From Constrictibacter sp. MBR-5 (GTDB taxonomy: Bacteria; Pseudomonadota; Alphaproteobacteria; JAJUGE01): a stretch of 64,000 nt of DNA. A program made the position numbers and the translations under genes. Location of the stretch: positions 186,001 to 250,000 of the forward strand of contig NZ_JBEPTK010000003.1 of assembly GCF_040549485.1 (NCBI RefSeq). The letters are read 5' to 3'. The notes under the pieces were generated by a model. The model had not been told where the DNA came from and did no database searches. It saw only the letters and a list, made by a program, of their open reading frames with translations. The first letter of the stretch is position 1, and each line of letters starts with the position of its first letter. Of the stretch, positions 46,674 through 58,088 are shown piece by piece.

Positions 46674-47228
46674 TCACCTGCCGGTGACGTCGATCGACTG
46701 CGGAATCATCAGCGTGACGACGGGAAGGCCGTCGCGCCCCAGGTTCAGCACCGCCATCGGGAACGACTGCGCGGCATTTCCCTCCGAGGAGAAGGCGCAC
46801 TCGACGGCGGCGGCATGCACGTAGATGCCGTTTTCCCGCATGCTGACCAGATAGCGGTTGATGCCGTCCAGGGCCGGCACGCGGCTTGCGACAGGCACGG
46901 TCTCCCAACTCTCGGCCAGTTCCGCGAAGATGGCGATGAAGCGCCGCATCGCATCATCCTGCGCGTCGCCCGACGGCGGGTCCCGGTTGACGATGCGTGC
47001 GAACTGCGCCGCCTCCAGGGCCGGCCAGAGGTCGCGGGACCGCTCCGCGAGCGACAGAGAGACGGGTGCATAACCGGTTTCTACGGCCGGGTCGGCTTCG
47101 GTTTCTGGCACGCTACAATTCCCCGTGGGCTGCATGTCGACGGGACGGGCGGGATATCGCGACGCCGCCCGCTTCCCCGAGGCGGCCGATTCCGAGCTGG
47201 CGAGTGCACGAACCGGACCACCGGTCAC
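46674..47228 (-). CDS. Hypothetical protein
   Basis: A frame of 184 codons that I do not recognise. The N-terminal 50 residues are low in hydrophobics and could be part of a start placed too early; ATG at 47135 is an alternative. The C-terminal part looks like a real globular protein: ERSRDLWPALEAAQFARIVN, RRFIAIFAELAESWETV and the strand-rich end FPMAVLNLGRDGLPVVTLMIP. No signal peptide or transmembrane helix is evident. It shares strand and orientation with the aminotransferase 50 bases downstream and may be co-transcribed with it. Confidence 0.55.
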   Translation of the reverse strand: MTGGPVRALASSESAASGKRAASRYPARPVDMQPTGNCSVPETEADPAVETGYAPVSLSLAERSRDLWPALEAAQFARIVNRDPPSGDAQDDAMRRFIAIFAELAESWETVPVASRVPALDGINRYLVSMRENGIYVHAAAVECAFSSEGNAAQSFPMAVLNLGRDGLPVVTLMIPQSIDVTGR

Positions 47229-47312
47229 GAACCTGTCGTACGGCGGACACCCGCCTGTCGCACCACGCCGCTAGCTTCGCCTCGTCGAATGCTGGCGCAT
47301 GGAAGCGACGCG

Positions 47313-48002
47313 ATGCAGACGGGTCACCCGGGCACGGCGGACGGCTCGACCGCCGGATCGAGCCGCCACACCTATGAACGCATGGCGGGCGTTTACGATC
47401 TCCTCGACGGCATCTACGAGCTCACCTGGAAGCGGCGCCTGCGGCGCGAGGTGTTCGCCCGCGCCCGTGGCCGCCTGCTGGACGTCGGCGTCGGCACCGG
47501 CTGCAATATCCCGTTCTACCCGGAGGACAGCGAGGCGGTCGGAATCGACAACAGCCCGGCCATGCTGCGGCGCGCCGGAAAGCGGGCCGAGCGGCAGGGG
47601 CGCACGGTCACGCTCCTGGAGCGTGACGTGTTCGCCAACGGCCTGCCCGACGGCGCCTTCGATACCGTCACCGCCACCTATACGATGTGCTGCCTGCCGC
47701 GCGACCGGCAGGCCGAGGCGTTGCGCGAGTTGCGCCGGGTCTGCGCGCCGGGCGGGCGCATCCTGCTGCTCGACTACGGACTCTCCGAAAAGCCGCTGGT
47801 ACGGCTCGGCATGCGGCTGCTCTCGCCCTGGCTTCACTGGGCCTTCGCCGCACGCTACGACGCCGGGACCGAGGAGGCCATCCCCGTGGCCGGGCTGCGC
47901 ATCGTCCGGCGACAGCTGTTCTTCGGTGATACCGTGCGCCTTCTGGTGCTCGAGGCGGCCCCGCAGGACGGTCAGCGCGTCGGCTCCGCGAAGCCCTTGT
48001 AG
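47313..48002 (+). CDS. Class I SAM-dependent methyltransferase (UbiE/PmtA-like)
   Basis: A 229-residue methyltransferase with motif I LLDVGVGTGCN (55-65), post-I VGIDNSPAML and the motif LRRVCAPGGRILLLDYG. The preceding YERMAGVYDLLDGIYE segment is like the substrate-facing N-terminus of UbiE or phospholipid N-methyltransferases; the actual acceptor is not identifiable. Upstream starts at 47289 would add MLAHGSDA; the ATG at 47313 has a GGAAGCG site. Its last 31 bases overlap the convergent anti-sigma factor gene. Confidence 0.85.
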   Translation: MQTGHPGTADGSTAGSSRHTYERMAGVYDLLDGIYELTWKRRLRREVFARARGRLLDVGVGTGCNIPFYPEDSEAVGIDNSPAMLRRAGKRAERQGRTVTLLERDVFANGLPDGAFDTVTATYTMCCLPRDRQAEALRELRRVCAPGGRILLLDYGLSEKPLVRLGMRLLSPWLHWAFAARYDAGTEEAIPVAGLRIVRRQLFFGDTVRLLVLEAAPQDGQRVGSAKPL

Positions 48003-48703
48003 AGGATCGGCCCCGTCGGCCGGCCGGTCGGCGAGCCGCCCGCCGGCTCCAGCGTGATCTCGTAGAGCTGGCGCGCCTGCGGCCGCGGCAGGTCGGGACC
48101 CAGCAGGCTCGTCAGCTGCGCCTGGGGCATCAGGCCGAGCGAGACGGGTCCCGTCTCGGCGTCGGGCAGGGTCCAGACCTGCAGGATGCGGCCTTCCGGA
48201 ATCGGGATGTCCGCCAGCGGGACGATGCGCACCCGGTCGTCGGCGAACGCTTCCACGACCGCTCCGGGATTGTTGGTGTCCGGATCGAGCAGGACGGCGA
48301 CGACGATGGGCGGCGGCGGCTCGCGCAGGGACGGCAGCCCGAGGATGGCGGCCCCCGCGAGCAGGACGGCAGCGACGCTCGCTGCCAAGGCGCCCTGCCA
48401 GAGCCCGCGGCGACGGGCGGCCCGAACCGACGGGGGCGCGAAGGGAACGATGTCGGCTTCGGATCGGCCATCCAGCCCGGCGACGATGCGATCCCAGAGC
48501 GCCGGATCGACCGGCAACGGCTCCGCATGCAGGTCGAGTTCGAGAAAGCGGTCGCGTGCCGCGGCGACGTCTGTGCGCAGGTCGGCATCGTCGACGAGGC
48601 GCGCCTCCACCTCCGCCGCTTCGTGCGGCGTCAGCAGGCCCAGCACATATTCTTCGGCGCGCGTCGCCGTCTCGTTCCGTTCGGCGGGGCTCACGACATG
48701 CAC
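47972..48703 (-). CDS. Anti-sigma factor, RskA-like
   Basis: A 243-residue regulator with one transmembrane segment (ALAASVAAVLLAGAAILGL, near residues 104-122). The N-terminal cytoplasmic part begins YVLGLLTPHEAAEVEARL, the zinc-free anti-sigma helix bundle seen in RskA/ChrR-like proteins, and the periplasmic C-terminal part (ILQVWTLPDAETGPVSLGLM) belongs to the RskA C-terminal domain. It overlaps the ECF sigma factor gene by 13 bases, a standard sigma/anti-sigma pair. It likely holds the sigma factor at the membrane until an envelope signal releases it. Confidence 0.9.
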   Translation of the reverse strand: MHVVSPAERNETATRAEEYVLGLLTPHEAAEVEARLVDDADLRTDVAAARDRFLELDLHAEPLPVDPALWDRIVAGLDGRSEADIVPFAPPSVRAARRRGLWQGALAASVAAVLLAGAAILGLPSLREPPPPIVVAVLLDPDTNNPGAVVEAFADDRVRIVPLADIPIPEGRILQVWTLPDAETGPVSLGLMPQAQLTSLLGPDLPRPQARQLYEITLEPAGGSPTGRPTGPILYKGFAEPTR

Positions 48704-49254
48704 TCCCGCAGGGCGGCCAGGCCGCGCCTGACCCAGGCCTTCGCCGTCCCGAGCGGTACGGCGAGGCGCCCCGCGATCTCACCGTGGGAATAGCCCGCGA
48801 CATACGACATGAGGATGCTCGAACGCTTCTCCGCATCGAGGCCCTCGAGGCAGCGGCGCAGACGGCTTTCCAGCGGCAGCCGCTCGAAGGCGTCCCGCGT
48901 GGTGCTTTCGCCGTCGCGCCACGCAGCCAGATGCTCGTCACCGACCAGATCCTCGCGGGCGCCGTCGCGCAGCATGTTAAGCGCCCGGTTGCGGACGATC
49001 GCGTAGATCCAGCCGCGGCCCGACCCCAGCGCCGGATCGAAGGTGCCGGCCTTGCGCCAGATCTGGATGAACGCGTCCTGCACCGCCTCTTCGGCCAGAT
49101 CGCGCCGGTGGAGGAACCGCTTCGCCACCGCGAGGAGCCGCCCCGCTTCCACGGCGAAGAGCGCTTCGAGCGCGGCACGGTCGCCCGAAGCGCAGCGTCC
49201 GATCGCACCGGCATAGTCGAACTGCCCGGTCGTCCCGTCTCTCACGCGACCCAT
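48691..49254 (-). CDS. ECF sigma factor (SigK-like, partner of RskA-type anti-sigma)
   Basis: A 187-residue RNA polymerase sigma factor with region 2 (AVAKRFLHRRDLAEEAVQDAFIQIWRKAGTFDP, about residues 43-75; GWIYAIVRNRALNMLR, about 81-96) and region 4 (SYVAGYSHGEIAGRLAVPLGTAKAWVRRGLAALR, about 148-181) with helix-turn-helix. It is transcribed with its membrane anti-sigma factor and is divergent from a secreted DUF4394 gene, the likely target or autoregulated neighbour. The signal and promoter consensus are not visible. Confidence 0.92.
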   Translation of the reverse strand: MGRVRDGTTGQFDYAGAIGRCASGDRAALEALFAVEAGRLLAVAKRFLHRRDLAEEAVQDAFIQIWRKAGTFDPALGSGRGWIYAIVRNRALNMLRDGAREDLVGDEHLAAWRDGESTTRDAFERLPLESRLRRCLEGLDAEKRSSILMSYVAGYSHGEIAGRLAVPLGTAKAWVRRGLAALRECMS

Positions 49255-49380
49255 CCCGTTGCGCGGCGCCCCGCCCGCAGAAAGCCAGCAGACGATCTAC
49301 GCGCCGCGGCCGGTTCCGGACGCAGCGGCAAAGAAAAAAACGCGCAGAGCGCATCCACGGGACGCTGCCCGCGTGTAGCG

Positions 49381-49410
49381 GAAGGGTGGTTCGAAGCGGA
49401 GCCACCCTTC
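49381..49410 (+). promoter_or_regulatory. Inverted repeat directly upstream of DUF4394 gene
   Basis: GAAGGGTGG (49381-49389) and CCACCCTTC (49402-49410) form a nine-base-pair inverted repeat with a 12-base spacer, ending immediately before the AGGAGA ribosome binding site of the DUF4394 gene. It can act as an mRNA leader hairpin that modulates translation, or as an operator in the divergent promoter region with the ECF sigma gene. Confidence 0.45.
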
Positions 49411-49421
49411 AGGAGACACGC

Positions 49422-50210
49422 ATGAAATCGCTCAAGCTCGCCCTCGCCGCCGGCACGGTGCTGGGTTTCGCCGCCTCGGCGAACGCCGCCATGGTCGTCG
49501 GCCTGGTCGACGGCGGAACGCTCGTCATGTTCGACACCATGAAGCCGACCGTGGCGAGGACGATGAAGGTCACCGGAACCGGGCCGCTGCTCGGGATCGA
49601 CGTGCGCCCCTCCAACGGCATGCTCTACGGGGTCGCCACAGACGGGACCGTCGTGACCATCGATCCCGCCACGGGAATGGCCAAGATGGTGTCGAAGCTG
49701 GACAAGATGCCGCCGGCCTCGCCCTCGGCCACAGCAATCGTCGACTTCAACCCTGCGGCGGACAAGCTGCGCTTCATGGGCATGGACGGCACCAACCTGC
49801 GCGCCGACGTCGACACCGGCAAGGTCACGACCGACGGCACCCTGGCCTTCCGGTCGGAAGACATGCATGCGGGCGAGAAGCCGGCCATCGCCGCGGCGGC
49901 CTATACCAACTCTTACGGCAATCCGGCGAAGACGGCGATGTACGACATCGACGCGACCATCGTGGCCCTGATCCAGCAGGTGTCGCCGAACGACGGCACG
50001 CTCGCCGCCGTCGGCAAGCTTGGCATCGAGGCGGCGCCGACCTATGCCTTCGATGTCCAGACCAACGCCCAGGGGCGCAACACGGCGTGGCTGGCGGCAG
50101 GCGACATGCTCTACACGGTCGACCTGGAAACCGGCAAGGCGACCGGCGTCGGCGTCATCGGCGGACTGCCGGGCGCGCTGACGGACATCGCCGTGATGCC
50201 GGACGCGTGA
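49422..50210 (+). CDS. Exported DUF4394 protein
   Basis: A 262-residue protein with a signal peptide (cleavage near ANA22/A23). The mature part is made of repeated beta-propeller-like units (MVVGLVDGGTLVMFD, LLGIDVRPSNGMLYGVATDGTVVTIDPATG, NTAWLAAGDMLYTVDLETG) and matches DUF4394, a family of secreted proteins of unknown function. Start ATG is preceded by AGGAGACACGC. It is divergent from the ECF sigma/anti-sigma pair; in related loci DUF4394 genes are often next to SigK-like ECF factors, which suggests regulation by them. Confidence 0.88.
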   Translation: MKSLKLALAAGTVLGFAASANAAMVVGLVDGGTLVMFDTMKPTVARTMKVTGTGPLLGIDVRPSNGMLYGVATDGTVVTIDPATGMAKMVSKLDKMPPASPSATAIVDFNPAADKLRFMGMDGTNLRADVDTGKVTTDGTLAFRSEDMHAGEKPAIAAAAYTNSYGNPAKTAMYDIDATIVALIQQVSPNDGTLAAVGKLGIEAAPTYAFDVQTNAQGRNTAWLAAGDMLYTVDLETGKATGVGVIGGLPGALTDIAVMPDA

Positions 50211-50211
50211 C

Positions 50212-52917
50212 CTACAGCGCCAGTACCACCCGGAGAGCACTCGTCTCCTCCGGGTGCGGCTGGCGCCGGAAGCCCAGCTCGTCGCACAGAGCGAGCATCC
50301 TGCGGTTCTCGCGCAGCACGGCGCCCCAGATCTCGCGGATGCCGCGCGCCCGCGCATAGGCGATGATCCGCAGCATCATCAGCCGCCCAAGCCCGTCGCC
50401 CTTGATCGCGCTGTCGACCAGGATGGCGTACTCGGCGCGCGCATTGTCCGGGTCGGAGATGATGCGCACGACCCCGAAGACCGTATCCTGCCCGTCGGAA
50501 CCGGTTTCCACGGCGACCAGCGCCATCTCGCGGTCGTAGTCGATCTGCGTCAGCCGGGCCGCCGCCTCATGTGTGAGCTGGCCCTTGGGGGCGAAGAAGC
50601 GCATCCGGATATCCTGCGGGTCGAGGCGGCGGAACATCTCGTGGAAGCTCGGCTCGTCCTCGGCACGCACCGGGCGGAGCAGGAAGGTACGCCCGTTGGG
50701 CAGCGCCACATGCTGCTCCAGTTCGGTCGGGTACGGCCGGATCGCCAGCCGTGCCGACGGGTCGGCGGCGGTCGCGCGGACGCGCATGCGCGCGTCGACC
50801 GCGATGACGCCCTGGTCGTCGGCGAGCAGGGGATTGACGTCGATCTCGACGATCTCGGCGAAGTCCGCCGCCAGCTGCGACAGCTTCACCAGACAGAAGG
50901 CGATGGCGTCGATGTCGGCCGGCGGCCGCCCGCGGTAGCCGCCGAGCCATCGCGCCATGCGCGTCGCGGCGATCTGCTCGCGCGCCAGCTTCATGTTGAG
51001 CGGCGGCAGGGCGAGCGCGCGGTCGTTGGCGATCTCGACCATGGTGCCGCCGCGGCCAAACAGGATGACCGGGCCGAACTGCGGATCCTCGATCATGCCG
51101 AGGATCACCTCGTGCGCGGCGGCGCGGCGGATCATCGCCTGCACGGTGAAGCCTTCGATGCGCGCGTCCGGCCGGACCGCCGCCACCCGTTCCAGCATCC
51201 GCTGCGCCGCGGCCTCGACCTCGGCCGGTGTCTCCAGATCGAGCGCGACGCCCTGGACGTCGGTCTTGTGCGTGATGTCGGGCGACAGGATCTTCAGCGC
51301 GACGGCGCCGCCGATGCGCGCCGCCGCCGCGCGCGCCTCGGCCGGGGTCGCCGCCGTTTCCGTCGCCACGATGGGAATGCCGTAGGCGGCGAGGACGCGC
51401 TTGGCCTCCGGCTCGGTCAACCAGTCCCGCCCGTCCACGAGCGCCCGTTCGAGTTCGGCTCGCACCGCCCCGCGGTCCGGAACGAAGGATTCCGGCAGGG
51501 ACGGCGGCGTCTCCATCAGCAGTTCGCGCCGCTGTCGCCGCCGGGCGAGATGCATGAAGGCGCGGACGGCGTCCTCCGGCGTGGCGAAAGTCGGAACGTC
51601 GCTGCGAATGAACAGCCGGCGACCGGCGGCCGCGGCGTGCTCGCCCACCCAGCTCGTCAGCACGACGGGGCGCCGGCCGCGCCCTTCCTTACGCGCCGCC
51701 AGCGTATCCACCACGGCCTGGGCCGCATCGCCGCTGGAGGCGACCGCCGTCGGGCAGTTGAGCACGAGAAGCGCGTCGAGCCCCGGATCGTCGAGAAGGA
51801 TGTCGAGCGCGGCCGCATAGCGTTCGCCCGTCGCATCGCCGATGATGTCCACCGGGTTCGCCCGCGACCAGGTCGGCGGCAGCACCGTATCCAGGCGTTC
51901 GATCGTCTCGGCACCGAGCGTCGCCAGGGTTCCGCCGGCACCGATCAGGGCGTCGGTCGCCATCACGCCCATGCCGCCGCCGTTCGTCAGGATCCCGAGC
52001 CGGCTCCCCGCGATGTCGCGGACGCGCGCCAGCGTCTCCACCGCGCCGAACAGCTCCTCGATGCTGCGCACGCGCAGAATGCCGGCGCGCGCGAACGCCG
52101 CGTCGTAGACCGCATCGACGCCGGCCAGTGCGCCGGTGTGCGAGGAGGCCGCCCGCGCGCCCTCGGCGAAGCGGCCCGCCTTGATGGCGATCACCGGCTT
52201 CACCCGGGCCGCGGCGCGTGCGGCCGACATGAACTTCCGCGAGTGCGTGATGGCTTCGATGTAGAGCAGGATCGCCGTGGTCTCGCGGTCGGTCGCGAGC
52301 CAGTCGAGCATGTCACCGAAGTCGACGTCGATCATGTCGCCCAGCGAGACGAGGTGCGAGAAGCCGATGCCGCGCGGCACCGCCCAGTCCAGGATCGAGG
52401 TCACCATGGCGCCCGACTGCGCGACGAAGGCGACGCCGCCGCGCTGCGGCCGGATGTGCGCGAAGCTGGCGTCCAGCCCGCTGCCCGGCACCAGGACGCC
52501 CAGGCAGTTCGGTCCCACGACGCGGAGCAGATGCGGCTTCGCGGCGTCGAGCACCGCCTGGCGCAGCCGGTGCCCATCTCCGCCACCGTCGCCCCCGCCT
52601 TCACCGAAGCCGGCGGTGATCACGATGGCGGCACGCGTGCCCCTGTCGCCGAGTTGCCGGATCAGTCCGGGCACGGACTCGGGCGGCGTCGCAATGACGG
52701 CGAGGTCGGGGACGTCCGGCAGCGCCTCGATCGACGGAAACGCCTCCAGCCCCTCGATCGACGTCTCGCGCGGGTGGACGGCGCGGATGCTGCCGCGGAA
52801 CCCGGCCTGGGCGAGATTGCGGGCGAGGACCGCGCCGACGGAACCCTGCCGGGTGCCGGCGCCGACGACCACGATCGATTGCGGCCGGAACGCCGCGTCC
52901 AGGTTGCGTACGGTCAT
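50212..52917 (-). CDS. ADP-forming acyl-CoA synthetase / GNAT lysine acetyltransferase (Pat-like)
   Basis: A 901-residue protein. Residues 1-470 are the CoA-binding/ligase-CoA domains of ADP-forming acetyl-CoA synthetase ([35 protein letters not shown]; phospho-accepting-type His260 in SSHTGALAG). Next comes an ATP-grasp domain (about 480-710), then a C-terminal GNAT domain (about 735-895) with [14 protein letters not shown] as the acetyl-CoA site. This is the Pat/YfiQ architecture of bacterial protein lysine acetyltransferases; since the His is retained, the ligase part could still be active. It overlaps the macrodomain gene's stop by four bases. Confidence 0.9.
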   Translation of the reverse strand: MTVRNLDAAFRPQSIVVVGAGTRQGSVGAVLARNLAQAGFRGSIRAVHPRETSIEGLEAFPSIEALPDVPDLAVIATPPESVPGLIRQLGDRGTRAAIVITAGFGEGGGDGGGDGHRLRQAVLDAAKPHLLRVVGPNCLGVLVPGSGLDASFAHIRPQRGGVAFVAQSGAMVTSILDWAVPRGIGFSHLVSLGDMIDVDFGDMLDWLATDRETTAILLYIEAITHSRKFMSAARAAARVKPVIAIKAGRFAEGARAASSHTGALAGVDAVYDAAFARAGILRVRSIEELFGAVETLARVRDIAGSRLGILTNGGGMGVMATDALIGAGGTLATLGAETIERLDTVLPPTWSRANPVDIIGDATGERYAAALDILLDDPGLDALLVLNCPTAVASSGDAAQAVVDTLAARKEGRGRRPVVLTSWVGEHAAAAGRRLFIRSDVPTFATPEDAVRAFMHLARRRQRRELLMETPPSLPESFVPDRGAVRAELERALVDGRDWLTEPEAKRVLAAYGIPIVATETAATPAEARAAAARIGGAVALKILSPDITHKTDVQGVALDLETPAEVEAAAQRMLERVAAVRPDARIEGFTVQAMIRRAAAHEVILGMIEDPQFGPVILFGRGGTMVEIANDRALALPPLNMKLAREQIAATRMARWLGGYRGRPPADIDAIAFCLVKLSQLAADFAEIVEIDVNPLLADDQGVIAVDARMRVRATAADPSARLAIRPYPTELEQHVALPNGRTFLLRPVRAEDEPSFHEMFRRLDPQDIRMRFFAPKGQLTHEAAARLTQIDYDREMALVAVETGSDGQDTVFGVVRIISDPDNARAEYAILVDSAIKGDGLGRLMMLRIIAYARARGIREIWGAVLRENRRMLALCDELGFRRQPHPEETSALRVVLAL

Positions 52918-53432
52918 CTGTCGGTGAACTCCCGGGCGATCCGGCGATAGTCCCGCTCGGCCTCTGTGCCGAAGCAGACCAGCACGACCCGCTCGATCTG
53001 CGGCAGTTCGCGCAGCGTGTGTTCGACGGTCAGCAGCGCGATCCGCGCCGCGCGGTCGAAGGGGAACCGATAGACGCCGGTGCTGATCGACGGGAAGGCG
53101 ATGCTGCGCACGTCATGTCGCGCGGCGAGCCGCAGGGCATTGCGATAACAGGACGCCAGCAGCGGATCGTCGTTCCGCCCGCCCGACCAGACGGGGCCCA
53201 CGGTGTGGATGACGTGCCGTGCCGGCAACCGATAGCCGGCGGTGATGCGCGCTTCGCCGGTCGGGCAGCCGCCGAGGGTCCGGCATTCGGCGAGCAGCTC
53301 CGGACCGGCGGCGCGGTGGATCGCACCGTCCACGCCACCGCCGCCCAGCAGGCTCTCGTTCGCCGCGTTCACGATCGCATCGACCTGCTGGCGCGTGATG
53401 TCGCCTTCGACGATGTCGATCCGCTCGAACAT
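52914..53432 (-). CDS. Macrodomain O-acetyl-ADP-ribose deacetylase-like protein
   Basis: A 172-residue stand-alone macrodomain of the YmdB/MacroD type: [35 protein letters not shown] in which the ADP-ribose-binding [15 protein letters not shown] motif (about 22-36) is seen, and [12 protein letters not shown] (about 113-124) for the distal ribose contact. Such enzymes hydrolyse O-acetyl-ADP-ribose or remove ADP-ribose from Asp/Glu. It lies 14 bases after the lon stop and is translationally coupled to the Pat-like acetyltransferase gene, connecting acylation and ADP-ribose chemistry. Confidence 0.92.
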   Translation of the reverse strand: MFERIDIVEGDITRQQVDAIVNAANESLLGGGGVDGAIHRAAGPELLAECRTLGGCPTGEARITAGYRLPARHVIHTVGPVWSGGRNDDPLLASCYRNALRLAARHDVRSIAFPSISTGVYRFPFDRAARIALLTVEHTLRELPQIERVVLVCFGTEAERDYRRIAREFTDR

Positions 53433-53446
53433 GAGCCGTAGTCGTC

Positions 53447-55813
<2,367 letters not shown>

Positions 55814-55817
55814 GATG

Positions 55818-56225
55818 TCAGCCCAGCTTGCGAAGACTCAGGATGAGGCAGCCGTCCTCGAGTTCGGGCCGCCCGGCCTCGTACCGCCCGGTGGGCAGGA
55901 CGATGCGGCGTTCGAACCGGCCGTGCGGGATCTCGAGACGGTGGATGGCGGCGCGGCGCAGGCCGGGCGGCAGGCGGCGCTCCCCGCGCACGATCAGCAC
56001 ACCCGAATCGACGACCACCTCCAGGTGATCGGACGAGACACCCGGCAGCGCTGCGACGATCCACAGCGCCTCTTCGGTCTCCAGGATGTCGAGCGGCGGC
56101 TCCCAGGCGGGGCGGCGGGCCTGGGCGGGCGCGGGCATGAAGAACTGGCGGTGCAACCGCTCGGCGCGGTCGATCCTCTCGCAGGCTTCGTCCCACATCC
56201 AGACGCCGGGCGTGCGTGGCGGCAT
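55818..56225 (-). CDS. Small heat shock protein Hsp20
   Basis: A 135-residue alpha-crystallin domain protein. The N-terminus (WMWDEACERIDRAERLHRQFF) is short; the alpha-crystallin core includes ILETEEALWIVAALPGV, GVLIVRGERRLPPG, RLEIPHGRFERRIVLP and the C-terminal LEDGCLILSLRK. The usual C-terminal IXI motif is weak, ending at Leu-Gly. ATG preceded by GAGGGAAGACA. As the first gene of the hsp20-lon-macrodomain-acetyltransferase operon it sets the stress theme of the unit. Confidence 0.92.
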   Translation of the reverse strand: MPPRTPGVWMWDEACERIDRAERLHRQFFMPAPAQARRPAWEPPLDILETEEALWIVAALPGVSSDHLEVVVDSGVLIVRGERRLPPGLRRAAIHRLEIPHGRFERRIVLPTGRYEAGRPELEDGCLILSLRKLG

Positions 56226-56259
56226 TGTCTTCCCTCGCGGATGCGATCAGGGAAAAGAG

Positions 56260-56286
56260 ATGTGGCGCCTATGGTTCCCTTACAAC
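56260..56286 (-). promoter_or_regulatory. Possible heat-shock sigma-32-type promoter
   Basis: Read on the minus strand: GTTGTA (56286-56281), a 15-base spacer and CCACAT (56265-56260), about 35 bases before the hsp20 ATG. It resembles alphaproteobacterial sigma-32 promoters (CTTG - CCCCAT type) but matches poorly, especially in the -10 element. It is listed because the operon begins with a heat-shock gene. Confidence 0.25.
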
Positions 56287-56311
56287 CAGCGGCGACACCG
56301 GCGCCCCTACC

Positions 56312-56725
56312 TCAGTAGGTCACGCAGGCGGCGTTGAGGATTCCGATGACGATGGAGAAGGCGCCGACGACGATGGCCGGGCCCACCTCCGCGCCTTCGA
56401 TCTGCCGGACGAGTTCCGGCAGCAGCAGGCGCGCAACGAGGAAGGCGAGAAGCTGGATGACCAGGGCCACGACGCCCCACACCAGCATGTCCGCGATGCT
56501 GACGCTGTTCTCGATCACCCCGGCGAGCGGAATGGCGAAGCCGATCATCGCACCGGAGAAGCTGATCGCGGCGGCGCTGTTGCCGGCACGGATCAGCCGG
56601 AGCTCGTTGAACGGCGTCACGAAGGTGTAGATCAGCGCGAACACGGCGAGCAGCAGGCAGGCGGCCGCGAAGAAGAGCGCGAAGAAGGGAAGCGTGCCGA
56701 GATAGTCGGAGGTGGGGACGAACAA
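56312..56725 (-). CDS. DUF350 inner-membrane protein
   Basis: A 137-residue protein with four hydrophobic helices (FFALFFAAACLLLAVFALIY, FSGAMIGFAIPLAGVIE, VWGVVALVIQLLAFLVARLLL, GPAIVVGAFSIVIGILNAA), typical of the DUF350/UPF0719 family of small membrane proteins of unknown function. There is no ATG; a TTG at 56725 with GGAGA eight bases upstream gives the family-like N-terminus FVPTSDYLGTLPFF. Longer frames starting at 57115 are antisense to the DUF3616 gene and are not used. It is divergent from that gene. Confidence 0.75.
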   Translation of the reverse strand: MFVPTSDYLGTLPFFALFFAAACLLLAVFALIYTFVTPFNELRLIRAGNSAAAISFSGAMIGFAIPLAGVIENSVSIADMLVWGVVALVIQLLAFLVARLLLPELVRQIEGAEVGPAIVVGAFSIVIGILNAACVTY

Positions 56726-56861
56726 GGATGGTCTCCGAAGCGACGGGCGGGCGCGGACCAAGGTGCAGGGCGGCGCCCGGTGGCGCAAGCGCGATGCGGG
56801 ATGCCGGCAACATCGCGTCCGCGGCGGCGTTGACGGGAGACCGCTGCTGCAGGAGTGCCGG

Positions 56862-57992
56862 GTGCCGCTCGATCCCATCGACCAGGTCGATCTCGTCTTT
56901 TCCGACTGGCGGCCGATCCGCCACATCGACGATCCGCTGAGCAAGGATCTGTCGGCCGTCGCCCGGGTCGGACGCTGCCTGTTCGTCGCATGCGACGAGA
57001 CGGCGAGCGTGGAGCGTCTCGTCGAGAACGCCGCCGGCGACTTCGCGGCGCATACCAGCATCCGGCTCGGCGACTTCTTCGATCTCCCCGAAGGACAGTC
57101 CGGCGAGATGGACATCGAGGGTTTGGCTGCCGCGGACGGCTATCTCTGGATCGTCGGTTCGCACGCGCTGAAGCGCAAGAAGGCCAAGCGGGACGAGCAC
57201 GGCCATGAAGACGCTCTGGAGCGAATGGCCGAGATCGGCCGCGACCCCAACCGCTACTTTCTCGGACGGGTGCCGCTGCGCGACGAGGGCGCCGGCATGT
57301 TCGGTCTCTGCGACGACGTCGGAGGACGGAAGGCCGCCTGCCTGAAGCTGAGGAAGTCGCGCTCGACGCTGCATGAATGGCTCGAGGAGGATCCGCATCT
57401 GGCCGCCTTCCTCTCGATCCCGTCGAAGGAGAACGGCTTCGACATCGAGGGCATAGCGGTGCGCGGCGACCGCGTCTGGCTCGGACTGCGCGGGCCGGTG
57501 CTGCGCGGCCATGCCGTAGTGTTGGAACTCTCGCTTAAGGAGCCGTCCAGCGGCCGTCTCACGGCGCGGCGGATCGAGGGCAAGGCCCGGTACCGCAAGC
57601 ACCTGCTCGACACCCAGGGCCTCGGCGTCCGCGACCTGCGGCTCTGCGGCGACGACCTGCTGCTGCTGGTCGGGCCGACGATGGCGTTGGACGGCACGGC
57701 CTTGGTCCTGCGCTGGCGCGACGCGGTCCGCGACATCCGCTCGGGCGTCGTGGCGCCGCAACGGATCGGCGTCGTCGCCGAACTGCACTATGGCCTGGAA
57801 ACCGATCATCCCGAAGGCCTGGAGCACGCCTCCGACGCGCGCGACGGCAGCCTCCTCGTCATCTACGACGCACCGGGGCCCGATCGGGTGGATCCGGACT
57901 CGTTCACGGTCCGCGCGGACATCATCAAGCCGGATCTCGACGAACCGGCCTCCGGCCGGCCAAGCAACGCTCCGAAACCGAAGCGCCGCTGA
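56862..57992 (+). CDS. DUF3616 family protein
   Basis: A 376-residue protein of unknown function with a beta-propeller-like character: repeated segments such as LFVACDETASVERLV, IEGLAAADGYLWIVGSHALKRKK, FDIEGIAVRGDRVWLGLRGPVLRG and HPEGLEHASDARDGSLLVIYD fit the DUF3616 family. The frame is open from a GTG at 56712, but the 50 residues before 56862 are Arg/Gly-rich and overlap the divergent DUF350 start; the GTG at 56862, with AGGAG six bases upstream, is preferred. No signal peptide. Confidence 0.75.
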   Translation: MPLDPIDQVDLVFSDWRPIRHIDDPLSKDLSAVARVGRCLFVACDETASVERLVENAAGDFAAHTSIRLGDFFDLPEGQSGEMDIEGLAAADGYLWIVGSHALKRKKAKRDEHGHEDALERMAEIGRDPNRYFLGRVPLRDEGAGMFGLCDDVGGRKAACLKLRKSRSTLHEWLEEDPHLAAFLSIPSKENGFDIEGIAVRGDRVWLGLRGPVLRGHAVVLELSLKEPSSGRLTARRIEGKARYRKHLLDTQGLGVRDLRLCGDDLLLLVGPTMALDGTALVLRWRDAVRDIRSGVVAPQRIGVVAELHYGLETDHPEGLEHASDARDGSLLVIYDAPGPDRVDPDSFTVRADIIKPDLDEPASGRPSNAPKPKRR

Positions 57993-58088
57993 CCGGCGGC
58001 GTGTCTGCCGCTTCCGTGTCGGGTCAGGGCGTGGTTCGATCGGTCATCGATCCCGCCCAGCGGGACATCCGACCATGCGGGGTGCTCC

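Noticed and set aside
50254-52950. Long plus-strand frame opposite the acyl-CoA synthetase/GNAT gene
   Set aside because: Same reason: compositional shadow of a well-supported 901-residue protein on the minus strand.
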